A stretch of DNA of 64,000 nt, from contig NZ_CP108487.1 of NCBI RefSeq assembly GCF_036226525.1, forward strand, positions 8,246,001 through 8,310,000, given 5' to 3'. The notes under the pieces were generated by a model, which saw only the letters and a list, made by a program, of their open reading frames with translations, made no database searches and was not told the origin of the DNA. Shown one piece after another: positions 25,144 to 33,205 of this stretch. The first letter of the stretch is position 1; each line of letters starts with the position of its first letter. The stretch is from Kribbella sp. NBC_01245 (GTDB taxonomy: Bacteria; Actinomycetota; Actinomycetes; Propionibacteriales; Kribbellaceae). Position numbers and translations under genes: made by a program.

Positions 25144-26385
25144 ATGGGTGAGGTGCTGAAGCTCGACACGATCGAGCACGCGATCGACGAGATCCGCGCG
25201 GGCCGTCCGGTCATCGTGGTCGACGACGAGGACCGCGAGAACGAGGGCGACCTGATCTTCGCCGCGTCCAAGGCGACGCCGGAACTGCTGGCCTTCCTGA
25301 TCCGCTACAGCTCGGGCGTGGTCTGCGTTCCGATGGTCGCGTCCGAGCTGGACCGGCTGGGCATTCCGCTGATGACGCCGCACAACCGCGAGCGCTTGCG
25401 GACGGCGTACACGATCTCTGTGGACGCGCGCGACGGCGTCACCACGGGTATCTCGGCGGCAGACCGGTCCCGGACGATCCGCGTGCTCGCCGATTCGGCC
25501 TCGGAGTCGTACGACCTGGTCCAGCCCGGGCACATCTTCCCGTTGCGTGGACGCGAGGGCGGCGTACTGGTCCGTCCCGGCCACACCGAGGCGTCGCTCG
25601 ACCTGACCCGGCTGGCCGGCCTCGGCACCACCGCGGTCATCGCCGAACTGGTGAACGACGACGGCACGATGAAGCGCGGTCCCGAACTGCGCGAGTTCGC
25701 CGACGAGCACGGCCTGGTACTCGTTTCCATCGAGGACCTGATCAAGTACCGGCGTCGCACCGAGACCCACGTCGAGCGCATCGCGACAACTTTGCTGCCG
25801 ACCCGGTACGGCGATTTTGTTGCCCACGGCTACCGAAACACGGTCGACGGGTCGGAGCACCTCGCCCTGGTCAACGGTGAGATCGGGGACGAGCCGGTGC
25901 TGGTCCGGATCCACTCGGAGTGCCTCACCGGTGATTCGTTCGGCTCGCTGCGCTGCGATTGCGGGCCGCAGCTGGACGAGGCGATGCGCCAGGTCGCGGC
26001 CGAGGGCGGCGTCATCGTGTACCTGCGCGGGCACGAGGGCCGGGGGATCGGCCTGCTGCACAAGCTCCGGGCGTACGAACTGCAGGACGCGGGCCGCGAC
26101 ACGATCGACGCGAACCTCGACCTCGGGTTGCCCGCCGACGCGCGCGATTACGGTACGGGTGCGCAGATCCTGACCGATCTCGGCATCACGTCGGTGAAGC
26201 TGCTGACGAACAACCCGGCGAAGCTGGCCGGCGTACAAGGTCATGGCATCGACGTGGTCGAGCGCCGGGGCATCTACATCGACCCGACCGAGCACAATCT
26301 GCGATACCTGAGCACCAAGCGCGACCGGATGGGCCATCACCTGCCCGGCGCGGCCCCCTTCATCGACGAGAACGGAGCCGGCTGA
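25144..26385 (+). CDS. ribBA: Bifunctional DHBP synthase/GTP cyclohydrolase II
   Basis: This 413-residue fusion makes both riboflavin precursors. Residues 1-205 are 3,4-dihydroxy-2-butanone-4-phosphate synthase with the acidic loop DDEDRENEGD (27-36) and PGHIFPLRGREGGVLVR. The rest is GTP cyclohydrolase II with zinc ligands Cys260, Cys271 and Cys273 and RGHEGRGIGL. Both halves look intact. It shares one base with ribH (TGATG). Confidence 0.95.
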   Translation: MGEVLKLDTIEHAIDEIRAGRPVIVVDDEDRENEGDLIFAASKATPELLAFLIRYSSGVVCVPMVASELDRLGIPLMTPHNRERLRTAYTISVDARDGVTTGISAADRSRTIRVLADSASESYDLVQPGHIFPLRGREGGVLVRPGHTEASLDLTRLAGLGTTAVIAELVNDDGTMKRGPELREFADEHGLVLVSIEDLIKYRRRTETHVERIATTLLPTRYGDFVAHGYRNTVDGSEHLALVNGEIGDEPVLVRIHSECLTGDSFGSLRCDCGPQLDEAMRQVAAEGGVIVYLRGHEGRGIGLLHKLRAYELQDAGRDTIDANLDLGLPADARDYGTGAQILTDLGITSVKLLTNNPAKLAGVQGHGIDVVERRGIYIDPTEHNLRYLSTKRDRMGHHLPGAAPFIDENGAG

Positions 26386-26855
26386 TGTCCGGAAGTGGCG
26401 CACCGACCATCAAAACCCCGCGGGCCGAGGGCTTGCGCGTCGCGGTCGTCGCGGCTCAGTGGCACCCGGTGGTGACCGACGCGCTCGTGGCCGGTAGCGA
26501 GCGGGCGTTGGCCGAGGCGGGCGTCACCGATCACAAGGTCGTCCGCGTGCCGGGCTCGTTCGAGCTGCCCGTCGCCGCTCTGCATGCGGCGCGGAGTGGG
26601 TACGACGCGGTGGTCGCGCTCGGTGTGGTGATCAGGGGCGACACCCCGCATTTCGAGTACGTCTGCCAGGCGGCGACCGAGGGGCTGATGCACGTCACCG
26701 TGACCACGGGTGTGCCGGTCGGGTTCGGTTTGCTGACCTGCGACAACGACCCGCAGGCGCTGGACCGGGCCGGGTTACCGGACAGCCGCGAGGACAAGGG
26801 GTACGAGGCCGCCCAGGCCGCTCTCATCACCGCCCTCGCCACTCGCGGGCTCTGA
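26385..26855 (+). CDS. ribH: Lumazine synthase RibH
   Basis: This 156-residue enzyme condenses the ribD product with dihydroxybutanone phosphate. The motifs VPGSFELPVAAL and ALGVVIRGDTPHFEYV are present, with His89 as the usual catalytic residue. It normally assembles into pentamers or icosahedra. It is the last gene of the rib operon and is followed by a strong hairpin. Confidence 0.94.
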   Translation: MSGSGAPTIKTPRAEGLRVAVVAAQWHPVVTDALVAGSERALAEAGVTDHKVVRVPGSFELPVAALHAARSGYDAVVALGVVIRGDTPHFEYVCQAATEGLMHVTVTTGVPVGFGLLTCDNDPQALDRAGLPDSREDKGYEAAQAALITALATRGL

Positions 26856-26861
26856 CCTTTC

Positions 26862-26898
26862 GCTGGTGGACCTTCTGTTTGCGTGAAGGTCCACCAGC
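26862..26898. terminator. Terminator after the rib operon
   Basis: A perfect 14-bp stem (GCTGGTGGACCTTC and complement, nine-base loop) follows the ribH stop by six bases and precedes the convergent gene at 26910. It can serve both strands. Confidence 0.8.
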
Positions 26899-26909
26899 TG
26901 TGAGGTCTG

Positions 26910-27878
26910 TCAGCGGGTGAAGGTGGAGCGCCAGTTGGTCTCCCAGGTCTGACCGCCGTCGGTGGAGAAGGACTGCTCCCAGGTCGGGTTCGGGCCGTTC
27001 TTGCGCCAGTGGAACCTGACCTCGATCGGCACCCCCTCGTGCTCGTCCGGCCCGTAGAACAAGCCGTTGCCCTCGGCATCGAACTTGCCGACCACCGGGG
27101 TGTCGAGTTTGCCGCGCTTGCTGCTGATCCAGTAGATCGACCACTCTTTGGCGATCGGATCGTACGTGCGGAAGGTCAGCCCCGTGAACCCGAGCTTCAC
27201 CAACTGGCCCTCATCGACGCTGACCGCGCCGTCGAAGTACGTGTAGCCGGTGTTGATGCTCTCCAGGTCGTACCACTCCGTGCTGCCGGTCAACGGGTTG
27301 CGCAACCGCTGGTGCGCGCCGCGCCAAGCGCCGTTCAGGAACTCGAAGTCGTCGGTGACCTTCGGGATGTCCAGCCGCTCGGGCTTTTCCTCGCGCCGGG
27401 TGAAGTCCATCACCCAGTTCGTCTCCCAGGTCTCGCCGCCGTCGACCGAGTACGCCTGCTGCCATCTGGCGGTCCGCTCGGTGATGTCTGACCACGAGTA
27501 GCTGGCCAGGATCGGCTGCCCCTCGTGCTCGTCCTCGCCGACCAGCCAGCAGCTGTCACCATCCCACCGCCCCCGGACCGGCGGCTGGATCCGGCCGGTT
27601 CGGCTGTTCACCCAGTAGATGGTCCAGTCCTTCTCGACCGGGTCGAACAGCCGCAGCGACATGCCGTACGACCCCTGCGCCGGGAACGTCATCTCGTCCA
27701 GGCTCACCGCGCCGTCGAAATGCGTCCGCGCGTTGCAGGTACCGACGTACTCGTGCCATTCGTCGCTCCCGGTCAGGGGCTTCTTCAGCTGGCGGTGTAC
27801 GACGTCGAAGTAGCCGTTCAGGAAGTCGAAGTCGCTCGTGATCTTGGTCGGCTGGTCCGTAGTGGTCTCTGTGCTCAT
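26910..27878 (-). CDS. Tandem-duplicated beta-rich domain protein (unknown function)
   Basis: This 322-residue cytoplasmic protein is an internal duplication. Residues about 12-160 and 170-322 align: SDFDFLNGYFDVVHRQLKK matches DDFEFLNGAWRGAHQRLRN, and both end in GGETWETNW or GGQTWETNW. The pattern resembles DUF1579-like lipocalin folds. No catalytic residue is evident. ATG at 27878 is 61 bases from the divergent WYL regulator, which may control it. Confidence 0.75.
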   Translation of the reverse strand: MSTETTTDQPTKITSDFDFLNGYFDVVHRQLKKPLTGSDEWHEYVGTCNARTHFDGAVSLDEMTFPAQGSYGMSLRLFDPVEKDWTIYWVNSRTGRIQPPVRGRWDGDSCWLVGEDEHEGQPILASYSWSDITERTARWQQAYSVDGGETWETNWVMDFTRREEKPERLDIPKVTDDFEFLNGAWRGAHQRLRNPLTGSTEWYDLESINTGYTYFDGAVSVDEGQLVKLGFTGLTFRTYDPIAKEWSIYWISSKRGKLDTPVVGKFDAEGNGLFYGPDEHEGVPIEVRFHWRKNGPNPTWEQSFSTDGGQTWETNWRSTFTR

Positions 27879-27939
27879 GGTGGGAGCTTGACGGGTATAC
27901 CTGACAGCGAATGGCAGTCTTTCCGGCTAACCTCGAACC

Positions 27940-28914
27940 ATGCGGTCCAGCCGGCTCCTCTCGATCCTCCTGCTGCTCCAAACGCGCCACCAGTTGACGG
28001 CGCGGGAGTTGGCAGACGAGCTCGAGGTCTCCCTGCGCACGGTCTACCGCGACGTCGAAGCCCTCGCCGCTGCTGGCGTTCCGGTGTACGCCGAGCAGGG
28101 GCGTGCCGGTGGCTACCGCCTGGTGGACGGGTACCGCACGCGGCTGACTGGTTTGACCGAACAGGAGGCCGCGTCGCTGTTCCTCGTCGGCATGCCTGGG
28201 CCTGCTGCCGCGCTGGGGTTGACGCGGCCTGCGGCGGCGGCCGAGCTCAAGCTGTTGGCGGCACTGGCACCGGATCAACGCGATCGGGCTGGGCGGTTGA
28301 AGGACCGGTTCTACCTCGACATGCCCGCGTGGTACCGGCAGGCGGAGGACTCGCCCTTCCTCGCCGACCTCGCCGACGCGGTCCTGCACGACCGCCGCGT
28401 ACGGGTCGTATACCGGCGATGGGAGGCGCCGCGCGAGGTCGAACGCGTCCTGGAGCCGTACGGCCTGGTGCTCAAAAGCGGGACTTGGTACGTCGTCTCG
28501 GGCGCGGGTTCTTCGGGATTCAGGACTTACCGGGTGTCGAATGTGCTGTCGCTGACGCCTACCGACGAGGTCTTCGAGCGGGAAGCCGGATTCGACCTCG
28601 CCACGCATTGGCAGACGCACTTGGACGACTTCGAAGCCCGGCGGTTTACGGACACCGCGGTGGTACGGGTGTCGCCGGCGCTGGCTCGGCGATTGTCGGA
28701 TCTCTCGGCCACGTTGTTGCTCAAGGCAATCGCCGATTCTGAGGCGGTGCCGGATGAGTCGGGGTGGTTGACGTTCGAGTTGCCTATTGAGTCGATCGGG
28801 AACGCGGCGGAACAACTGATCCGCTACGGCGCCGGCCTCGAAGTCGTCTCGCCAATGGCACTACGAGAGCGGCTGCTGGCCATGAGTGGCGAATTGGTGC
28901 GGCTCTATTCGTAG
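27940..28914 (+). CDS. WYL-domain transcriptional regulator
   Basis: This 324-residue regulator has an N-terminal winged HTH (LLLLQTRHQLTARELADEL, then VSLRTVYRDVEALAAAGVPV), a central WYL domain (LEPYGLVLKSGTWYVVSG) and a C-terminal WCX region. WYL domains sense nucleic acids or small ligands. It is divergent from the duplicated-domain gene and is followed by the long repeat tract. Confidence 0.88.
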   Translation: MRSSRLLSILLLLQTRHQLTARELADELEVSLRTVYRDVEALAAAGVPVYAEQGRAGGYRLVDGYRTRLTGLTEQEAASLFLVGMPGPAAALGLTRPAAAAELKLLAALAPDQRDRAGRLKDRFYLDMPAWYRQAEDSPFLADLADAVLHDRRVRVVYRRWEAPREVERVLEPYGLVLKSGTWYVVSGAGSSGFRTYRVSNVLSLTPTDEVFEREAGFDLATHWQTHLDDFEARRFTDTAVVRVSPALARRLSDLSATLLLKAIADSEAVPDESGWLTFELPIESIGNAAEQLIRYGAGLEVVSPMALRERLLAMSGELVRLYS

Positions 28915-28937
28915 TTGGTATTGGGTCTTTTGGTGGG

Positions 28938-29076
28938 CACCCGTCCCCCTGAGTTCTTGCGAATTGTCTGGTGGCCCCGGGCCGCGTCAAGGGTTTCATC
29001 ACCTGACGGTGACGCTAACGCGCCCTTGACCCGTCCCGGGTCCACCAAAGGCAGCGGGCTATCAGGGGGACGGGTG
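28938..29076 (+). repeat. Palindromic element, copy 1 (139 bp)
   Basis: The element begins with CACCCGTCCCCCTGA and ends with its exact complement TCAGGGGGACGGGTG, a perfect 15-bp terminal inverted repeat. Inside, TCAAGGG and CCCTTGA form a second inverted pair around GACGCTAACGCG. A second copy in reverse orientation lies at 29993-30132. It has no coding capacity and resembles a MITE or large REP-type repeat. Confidence 0.8.
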
Positions 29077-29107
29077 AGGTCTGCCCGTTTGCCTCGCGCC
29101 CTCCCGC

Positions 29108-29250
29108 TCACGAATGGCCGGCCAATGCCGTTCACGATTGGCCGGCCAATGTCGTTCACGATTGGCCGGCTGATGCCGTTCACGGACGGCCGGGTGGTGC
29201 CGGTCGCGATGGCGGGCTGATGCCGTTCACGGATGGCCGAGTGGTGCGGT
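29108..29250. repeat. 24-bp tandem repeat array (6 units)
   Basis: Six head-to-tail units of 24 bp (one of 23) share the pattern TCACG-NATGGCCGGCC-AATGCCGT with increasing divergence to the right. Each has GGCCGGCC or a relative at its centre. The 23-bp unit breaks any reading frame, so the array is unlikely to be coding. Confidence 0.75.
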
Positions 29251-29533
29251 TGCCGGCGGCCGGGCTGCCGTGCACGGACGCGGGGTGGCGCCGACCTCGG
29301 TGGCCAGGCCTCGCGGTGCTCGGCGGGCGGGTGGTGCCGTTCTCGGCTGGGTTGTCGCGGAATGCTCTCGCCTGGCGGTGGTCAAGAGCCCGTTCGCCGT
29401 GAGGCCGACGAATCGCGAGGGGTAGCCACCGTGCGGGTGGGTCACCCCCTCGGATTCCGGGGTGGTAACCCACCTCGCGGATGGCCAGCCACTCCCAGCG
29501 CCTACCGCTCCCGCCGGTGCCTCCGGCTGGCGT

Positions 29534-29625
29534 CCTATTCCGAGGGTCGACTCTCGGAATGGGGGGTGGACTCGCCAAACTTGGCGGGTCGACCCCCCAT
29601 TCCGGATGTCGACCCTCGGAATAGG
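29534..29625. repeat. Long hairpin with 45-bp arms
   Basis: Positions 29534-29578 and 29581-29625 are complementary over 45 bp with about five mismatches and only two bases between the arms. Sub-palindromes ATTCCGAGGGTCGAC and GGAATGGGGGGT are repeated within it. The arms include CGCCAA-AC-TTGGCG at the tip. Confidence 0.8.
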
Positions 29626-29633
29626 CCGGGCAC

Positions 29634-29706
29634 TTGCCGATGTGGAGCCGCGCTCGCCGATGTGGAGCTGCGCTCACCGATGTGGGGCCGCGCTTCCCGA
29701 TTTGGA
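29634..29706. repeat. 20-bp tandem repeat (3 full units plus partial)
   Basis: Units of 20 bp carry the core CCGATGTGGAGCCGCGC: 29634-29653, 29654-29673 and 29674-29693, with a degraded fourth unit to 29706. They follow the 45-bp hairpin directly. Confidence 0.7.
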
Positions 29707-29884
29707 GGGGTTGACCCTCGAGGTGATGGGGTTCGCCCTCGTGATCGGAGGGGTAGCCCGGGATCTTGGGGGTTAACGTCTGAGGTTCTGGGTTCCGGGC
29801 CGGCTATTTGGTACCGGACCAGGAGTTGAGGGGATAACGCACGATTTGCGGGCGCATGACCATCGCAAAGGCGCGTAGCTTCAT

Positions 29885-29941
29885 CTTCCTGAGCGAACTG
29901 GACGTTTTCAGGCGCGAAAAACGTCCAGTTGACTCAGGAAG
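29885..29941. repeat. 24-bp-arm hairpin
   Basis: Arms 29885-29908 and 29918-29941 pair over 24 bp with two mismatches. The core is AACTGGACGTTTT against AAAACGTCCAGTT with nine unpaired bases between. It lies 51 bases before palindromic copy 2 and is A/T-richer than its surroundings. Confidence 0.75.
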
Positions 29942-29992
29942 CCGCAGTGCTCGCCATCCCGGAACGGAAGGCGTGTGCAAACGGTCAGACTC

Positions 29993-30132
29993 CACCCGTC
30001 CCCCTGATAGCCCGCTGCCTTTGGCCGGTTCGGGCCGGGTCAAGGGCGCGTTAGCGTCGGCGGTAGCCGATGGAGCCCTTGAGGCGGCCCGGACCGGCCT
30101 GACAATTCGGAAGAACTCGGGGGGGACGGGTG
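29993..30132 (-). repeat. Palindromic element, copy 2 (140 bp, inverted)
   Basis: This is the reverse-oriented counterpart of the element at 28938-29076. The left end CACCCGTCCCCCTGA is identical, and the right end is changed to TCGGGGGGGACGGGTG. Read on the minus strand, the interior aligns with copy 1 throughout, sharing GACGCTAACGCGCCCTTGAC and AAAGGCAGCGGGCTATCAGG. Similarity extends a few bases beyond both ends. Confidence 0.8.
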
Positions 30133-30256
30133 CCCACCAACACCCCCACGCAAAGACCCCCAGATACCAAAGACCCCAAATACCGACAACGCCACGCCCA
30201 AACCACGCAGACTGGGCCTTACCGAGAACGCCGACGGATGACCAGGAGGGACGCCG

Positions 30257-31177
30257 ATGACCGCGCTAGTGCTGGGCACCATGTACTTCGGCACCAAGAC
30301 AGACGAGAAGACGTCATTCCAGCTGCTCGACCGATACGTCGAGGCCGGCGGTACGGTCATCGACACCGCGAATTGCTACGCCTTCTGGTCCAACCCGACC
30401 GGCCACGGCGGCCAAAGCGAAGAGCTGATCGGTCGCTGGCTGAAGCTCAACCCGGACCTCCGCAACTCACTCCGAATCGCCACCAAAGTCGGTGCCGAAC
30501 CAGTCGACGGCGGCGGCACGGAAGGGTTGTCGGCGGCAACGATCGCCAGGGAGGCGCGCCGTAGTCTCGAGCGGCTGGGGATTGAGCGGATCGACCTGTA
30601 TTGGGCACATCTGGAGGATCGGTCGGTGTCGCAGGAGGAGGCCCTTGGCGCCTTCGCGGAACTCGTTGACGACGGGTTGGTCGCCGCGATCGGCGTTTCG
30701 AATCACCCGGTCTGGCGGGTCGAGGAGGCGCGCGCGATCTCCCTAGCGAACCACTGGCCGTCGTACAGCGCTCTGCAATTGTCGACCTCGTACGTGCGGC
30801 CGCGTCCGGATGCGCCGGTGCCGGGTAAGGATCACCGCTTCGGGTGGGTCACGGACGAGACGATCGACTACCTGGACAACCACCCGGACCTGGAGCTCTG
30901 GGCGTACAGTCCGCTGATCGGAGGCAGCTACAACCGACCGGACCGGCCGTTCCCCGAGGTCTATGACCACCCTGGTACGACGGCCCGCCTGCGGGTTCTC
31001 AAGACGGTCGCGGACGAGCTAGGCGTGACGCCGGGTCAGGTAGTACTCGCCTGGCTAATGCCGAAGATCAAACCGATCATCGGCGCGAGCAACCTCGCCC
31101 AGCTCAACGAAGCACTGGCCGCCGGAGACACCAAGCTCACCAACGACCAGCGCTCCCGCCTGAACGCGGCCCACTAG
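30257..31177 (+). CDS. Aldo/keto reductase
   Basis: This 306-residue NADPH-dependent oxidoreductase has a TIM-barrel. The catalytic tetrad is visible: Asp36 and Tyr41 (VIDTANCYAFW), Lys in IATKVG and His in YWAHLED. The C-terminal cofactor region is IKPIIGASNLAQLNEAL. The substrate is unknown. GGAGG lies nine bases upstream of the ATG at 30257. It is bordered by the repeat tract upstream and a 30-bp tandem repeat downstream. Confidence 0.9.
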   Translation: MTALVLGTMYFGTKTDEKTSFQLLDRYVEAGGTVIDTANCYAFWSNPTGHGGQSEELIGRWLKLNPDLRNSLRIATKVGAEPVDGGGTEGLSAATIAREARRSLERLGIERIDLYWAHLEDRSVSQEEALGAFAELVDDGLVAAIGVSNHPVWRVEEARAISLANHWPSYSALQLSTSYVRPRPDAPVPGKDHRFGWVTDETIDYLDNHPDLELWAYSPLIGGSYNRPDRPFPEVYDHPGTTARLRVLKTVADELGVTPGQVVLAWLMPKIKPIIGASNLAQLNEALAAGDTKLTNDQRSRLNAAH

Positions 31178-31188
31178 GGCAAGACGAC

Positions 31189-31296
31189 GGCAGCCCACCA
31201 GGCCCGCTGCCAAGCAACGGCAGCCCACCAGGCCCGCTGCCAAGCAACGGCAGCCCACCAGGCCCGCTGCCAAGCAACGGCAGCCCACCAGGCCCG
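31189..31296. repeat. 30-bp tandem repeat (3 full units plus 18 bp)
   Basis: Identical 30-bp units starting GGCAGCCCACCAGGCCCGCT run at 31189-31218, 31219-31248 and 31249-31278, followed by 18 bp of a fourth unit. Each unit contains GGCAGC and GCTGCC, so each can fold into a small hairpin. The array begins 11 bases after the aldo/keto reductase stop and may act as a serial terminator. Confidence 0.9.
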
Positions 31297-31327
31297 TGCC
31301 GCGGGAGGCGGAAGGTAAGTTTCAGCA

Positions 31328-32041
31328 ATGCCCCTAGAGCACCTGGCCGGACGAGTCTGGCTCTGGCCGCATGACCCCGACCCGGACGCGATCCGTGGTT
31401 GTGTCGCGGTCATCGCCGACGACCGCGGCAGTCTGATCGTCGACGCCGGCAATTCCCCCGACCAGGCCCGCCAAATCCAGCAGGCCATCCAGGCCCAAGC
31501 CCTACCACCCGCACGCTGGCTCACCTACACCCACAACCACTGGGACCACACCTGGGGCGCCTGCGCCTGGGCCGACGACGGCGACGGCGACGTCGAGATC
31601 ATCGCCCACACCGCCGCGAAGAAGACGCTCGAGGCCGAAGCCGCCCGCCCCTGGAGCCACCAGTACCTACGAGACCAAGTAGCGGCCAACCCCAAACTAG
31701 GCCCGAGCTTCCGAGCGAGAGCGCTCGCCATGTCCGACTGGGACGACTTTAGAGTCATCCCGCCACACCGCACGTTCGACCAAACGCTCGCCCTGCCAAC
31801 CGGCGTACAGCTCAAACACGTGGGCGGCAACCACGCGCCGGACTCGCTCATCGTCGTGGACCAGGAGTCGAGTGTGGCCCTGCTCGGAGACTGCTTCTAC
31901 CCGCCTCCGTTCCACGAGCGCCAGCCCGAGGACGGCACCGATTTCGCGATGGTTCGCCGCCTCATGCGCGATGGACTGGAGTGGTATGTGGACGCCCACT
32001 CAGCGCCAAGGCGGATGGCCGGTAGGCTGAGCGCGCGATGA
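31328..32041 (+). CDS. Metallo-beta-lactamase-fold hydrolase
   Basis: This 237-residue MBL-fold protein has the metal motif THNHWDH (68-74), a later GGNHAPDSLIV and LLGDCFY that supply the remaining ligands. It is probably a two-zinc hydrolase of unknown substrate. ATG at 31328 follows GGAGGCGGAAGG with adequate spacing. Its stop overlaps hisE by ATGA, although a link to histidine synthesis is not expected. Confidence 0.82.
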   Translation: MPLEHLAGRVWLWPHDPDPDAIRGCVAVIADDRGSLIVDAGNSPDQARQIQQAIQAQALPPARWLTYTHNHWDHTWGACAWADDGDGDVEIIAHTAAKKTLEAEAARPWSHQYLRDQVAANPKLGPSFRARALAMSDWDDFRVIPPHRTFDQTLALPTGVQLKHVGGNHAPDSLIVVDQESSVALLGDCFYPPPFHERQPEDGTDFAMVRRLMRDGLEWYVDAHSAPRRMAGRLSAR

Positions 32042-32301
32042 AGACCTTTGACGAACTCTTTGCCGAGCTGGGTGAGAAGGCGCTGACGCGGCCGGAGGGC
32101 TCCGGCACCGTGGCAGCGCTGGATGCCGGCGTGCATACGATCGGCAAGAAGCTGGTCGAGGAGGCCGCCGAGTCCTGGATGGCCGCCGAGCACGAGGGCA
32201 AGGAGCGGGCCGCCGAGGAGCTGTCCCAGCTGCTGTACCACGCCCAGGTGATGATGCACGCGCTCGGGCTGAGCCTCGACGACGTGTACCGACATCTGTA
32301 G
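32038..32301 (+). CDS. hisE: Phosphoribosyl-ATP diphosphatase HisE
   Basis: This small all-helical enzyme of 87 residues performs the second step of histidine synthesis. The metal-binding segment KKLVEEAAESWMAAE and the later LSQLLYHAQVMM match the MazG-like fold. hisG follows after 55 bases. The two genes often sit together in actinobacteria, apart from the main his operon. Confidence 0.94.
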   Translation: MKTFDELFAELGEKALTRPEGSGTVAALDAGVHTIGKKLVEEAAESWMAAEHEGKERAAEELSQLLYHAQVMMHALGLSLDDVYRHL

Positions 32302-32356
32302 GAGCGCAACAACACACTCCACAGACACCGGTTCATCTCACCCGAAAGGCCAATCC

Positions 32357-33205
32357 ATGCTGCGCGTCGCAGTGCCGAACAAGGGCTCGCTGAGCGAAGC
32401 CGCCATCGACATCCTGACCGAGGCCGGATACCGGCAGCGCCGTTCCACCAAGGATCTCGCGCTGACCGACCCGGACAACGAGGTCGAGTTCTACTATCTC
32501 CGCCCCAAGGACATCGCCGTGTACGTCGGCCTGGGCACGCTCGACGTCGGCATCTCCGGCCGCGACCTGGTGCTCGACTCGAAGGCGGAGGCGAACGTCA
32601 TCGTCGAGCTCGGTTTCGGCCGCTCGACCTTCCGGTTCGCCGGTCCGCCCGGCTCGGCCAAGACCGTCAAGGATCTGGACGGCAAACGCATCGCCACGTC
32701 GTACGCCGGAGTGCTGACCGACTACCTCGAGGAGCACGGCGTCGAGGCCAAGGTCGTGCGGCTCGACGGCGCGGTCGAGTCGGCCGTCCAGCTCGGTGTG
32801 GCCGACGTGATCGCGGATGTGGTCGAGACCGGTACGACGTTGCGCCAGGCGGGGCTCGAGGTCTTCGGCGAGCCGATCCTCAAGTCCGAGGCGGTGCTGA
32901 TCGCGCGGAACGGTGCGGCCGCCACGCCGAAGGGCCTGGAGCAGCTGGTTCGCCGGTTGCAGGGCGTTCTGGTCGCGCGGAACTACGTGATGATGGATTA
33001 CGACATCCGCGCCGAGGCGGTCGAGAAGGCCAACGCGCTCACGCCGGGCCTGGAGTCGCCGACGGTGTCGCCGTTGCATCGGGAAGGCTGGGTCGCCGTT
33101 CGCGCGATGGTGCCCCGGGCCGACGCACAGCGGATCATGGACCAACTCTGGGAGGTCGGCGCCCGCGCCATCCTCACCACCGATATCCACGCATGCCGGA
33201 TCTGA
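32357..33205 (+). CDS. hisG: ATP phosphoribosyltransferase HisG (long form)
   Basis: This 282-residue enzyme performs the first, feedback-regulated step of histidine synthesis. The catalytic domains hold RVAVPNKGSLSEAA and DVVETGTTLRQAGLEV. The extra C-terminal region of about 75 residues (VSPLHREGWVAVRAMVPRADAQRIMDQL) is the ACT-like histidine-binding domain, so HisZ is not needed. GAAAGG precedes the ATG. Confidence 0.95.
   Translation: MLRVAVPNKGSLSEAAIDILTEAGYRQRRSTKDLALTDPDNEVEFYYLRPKDIAVYVGLGTLDVGISGRDLVLDSKAEANVIVELGFGRSTFRFAGPPGSAKTVKDLDGKRIATSYAGVLTDYLEEHGVEAKVVRLDGAVESAVQLGVADVIADVVETGTTLRQAGLEVFGEPILKSEAVLIARNGAAATPKGLEQLVRRLQGVLVARNYVMMDYDIRAEAVEKANALTPGLESPTVSPLHREGWVAVRAMVPRADAQRIMDQLWEVGARAILTTDIHACRI

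Larger units (their letters stand above)
28915..30256. other. 1.3-kb gene-free, repeat-rich tract
   Basis: No supportable gene is found between the WYL regulator and the aldo/keto reductase gene. Short open frames on both strands have no ribosome sites, follow the repeats, and lack domain patterns. The tract holds two ~140-bp palindromic elements in opposite orientation, 24-bp and 20-bp tandem repeats and two long hairpins, listed separately. Confidence 0.75.

Noticed and set aside
28915..29829. Several short open frames in the repeat tract, including octapeptide-like repeats
   Set aside because: The peptide repeats only reflect a 24-bp unit being a multiple of three. A 23-bp unit breaks the frame and no start signal is present.
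31189..31296. Possible CRISPR array from the 30-bp repeat
   Set aside because: Units are directly adjacent with no spacers, and no cas gene is nearby.
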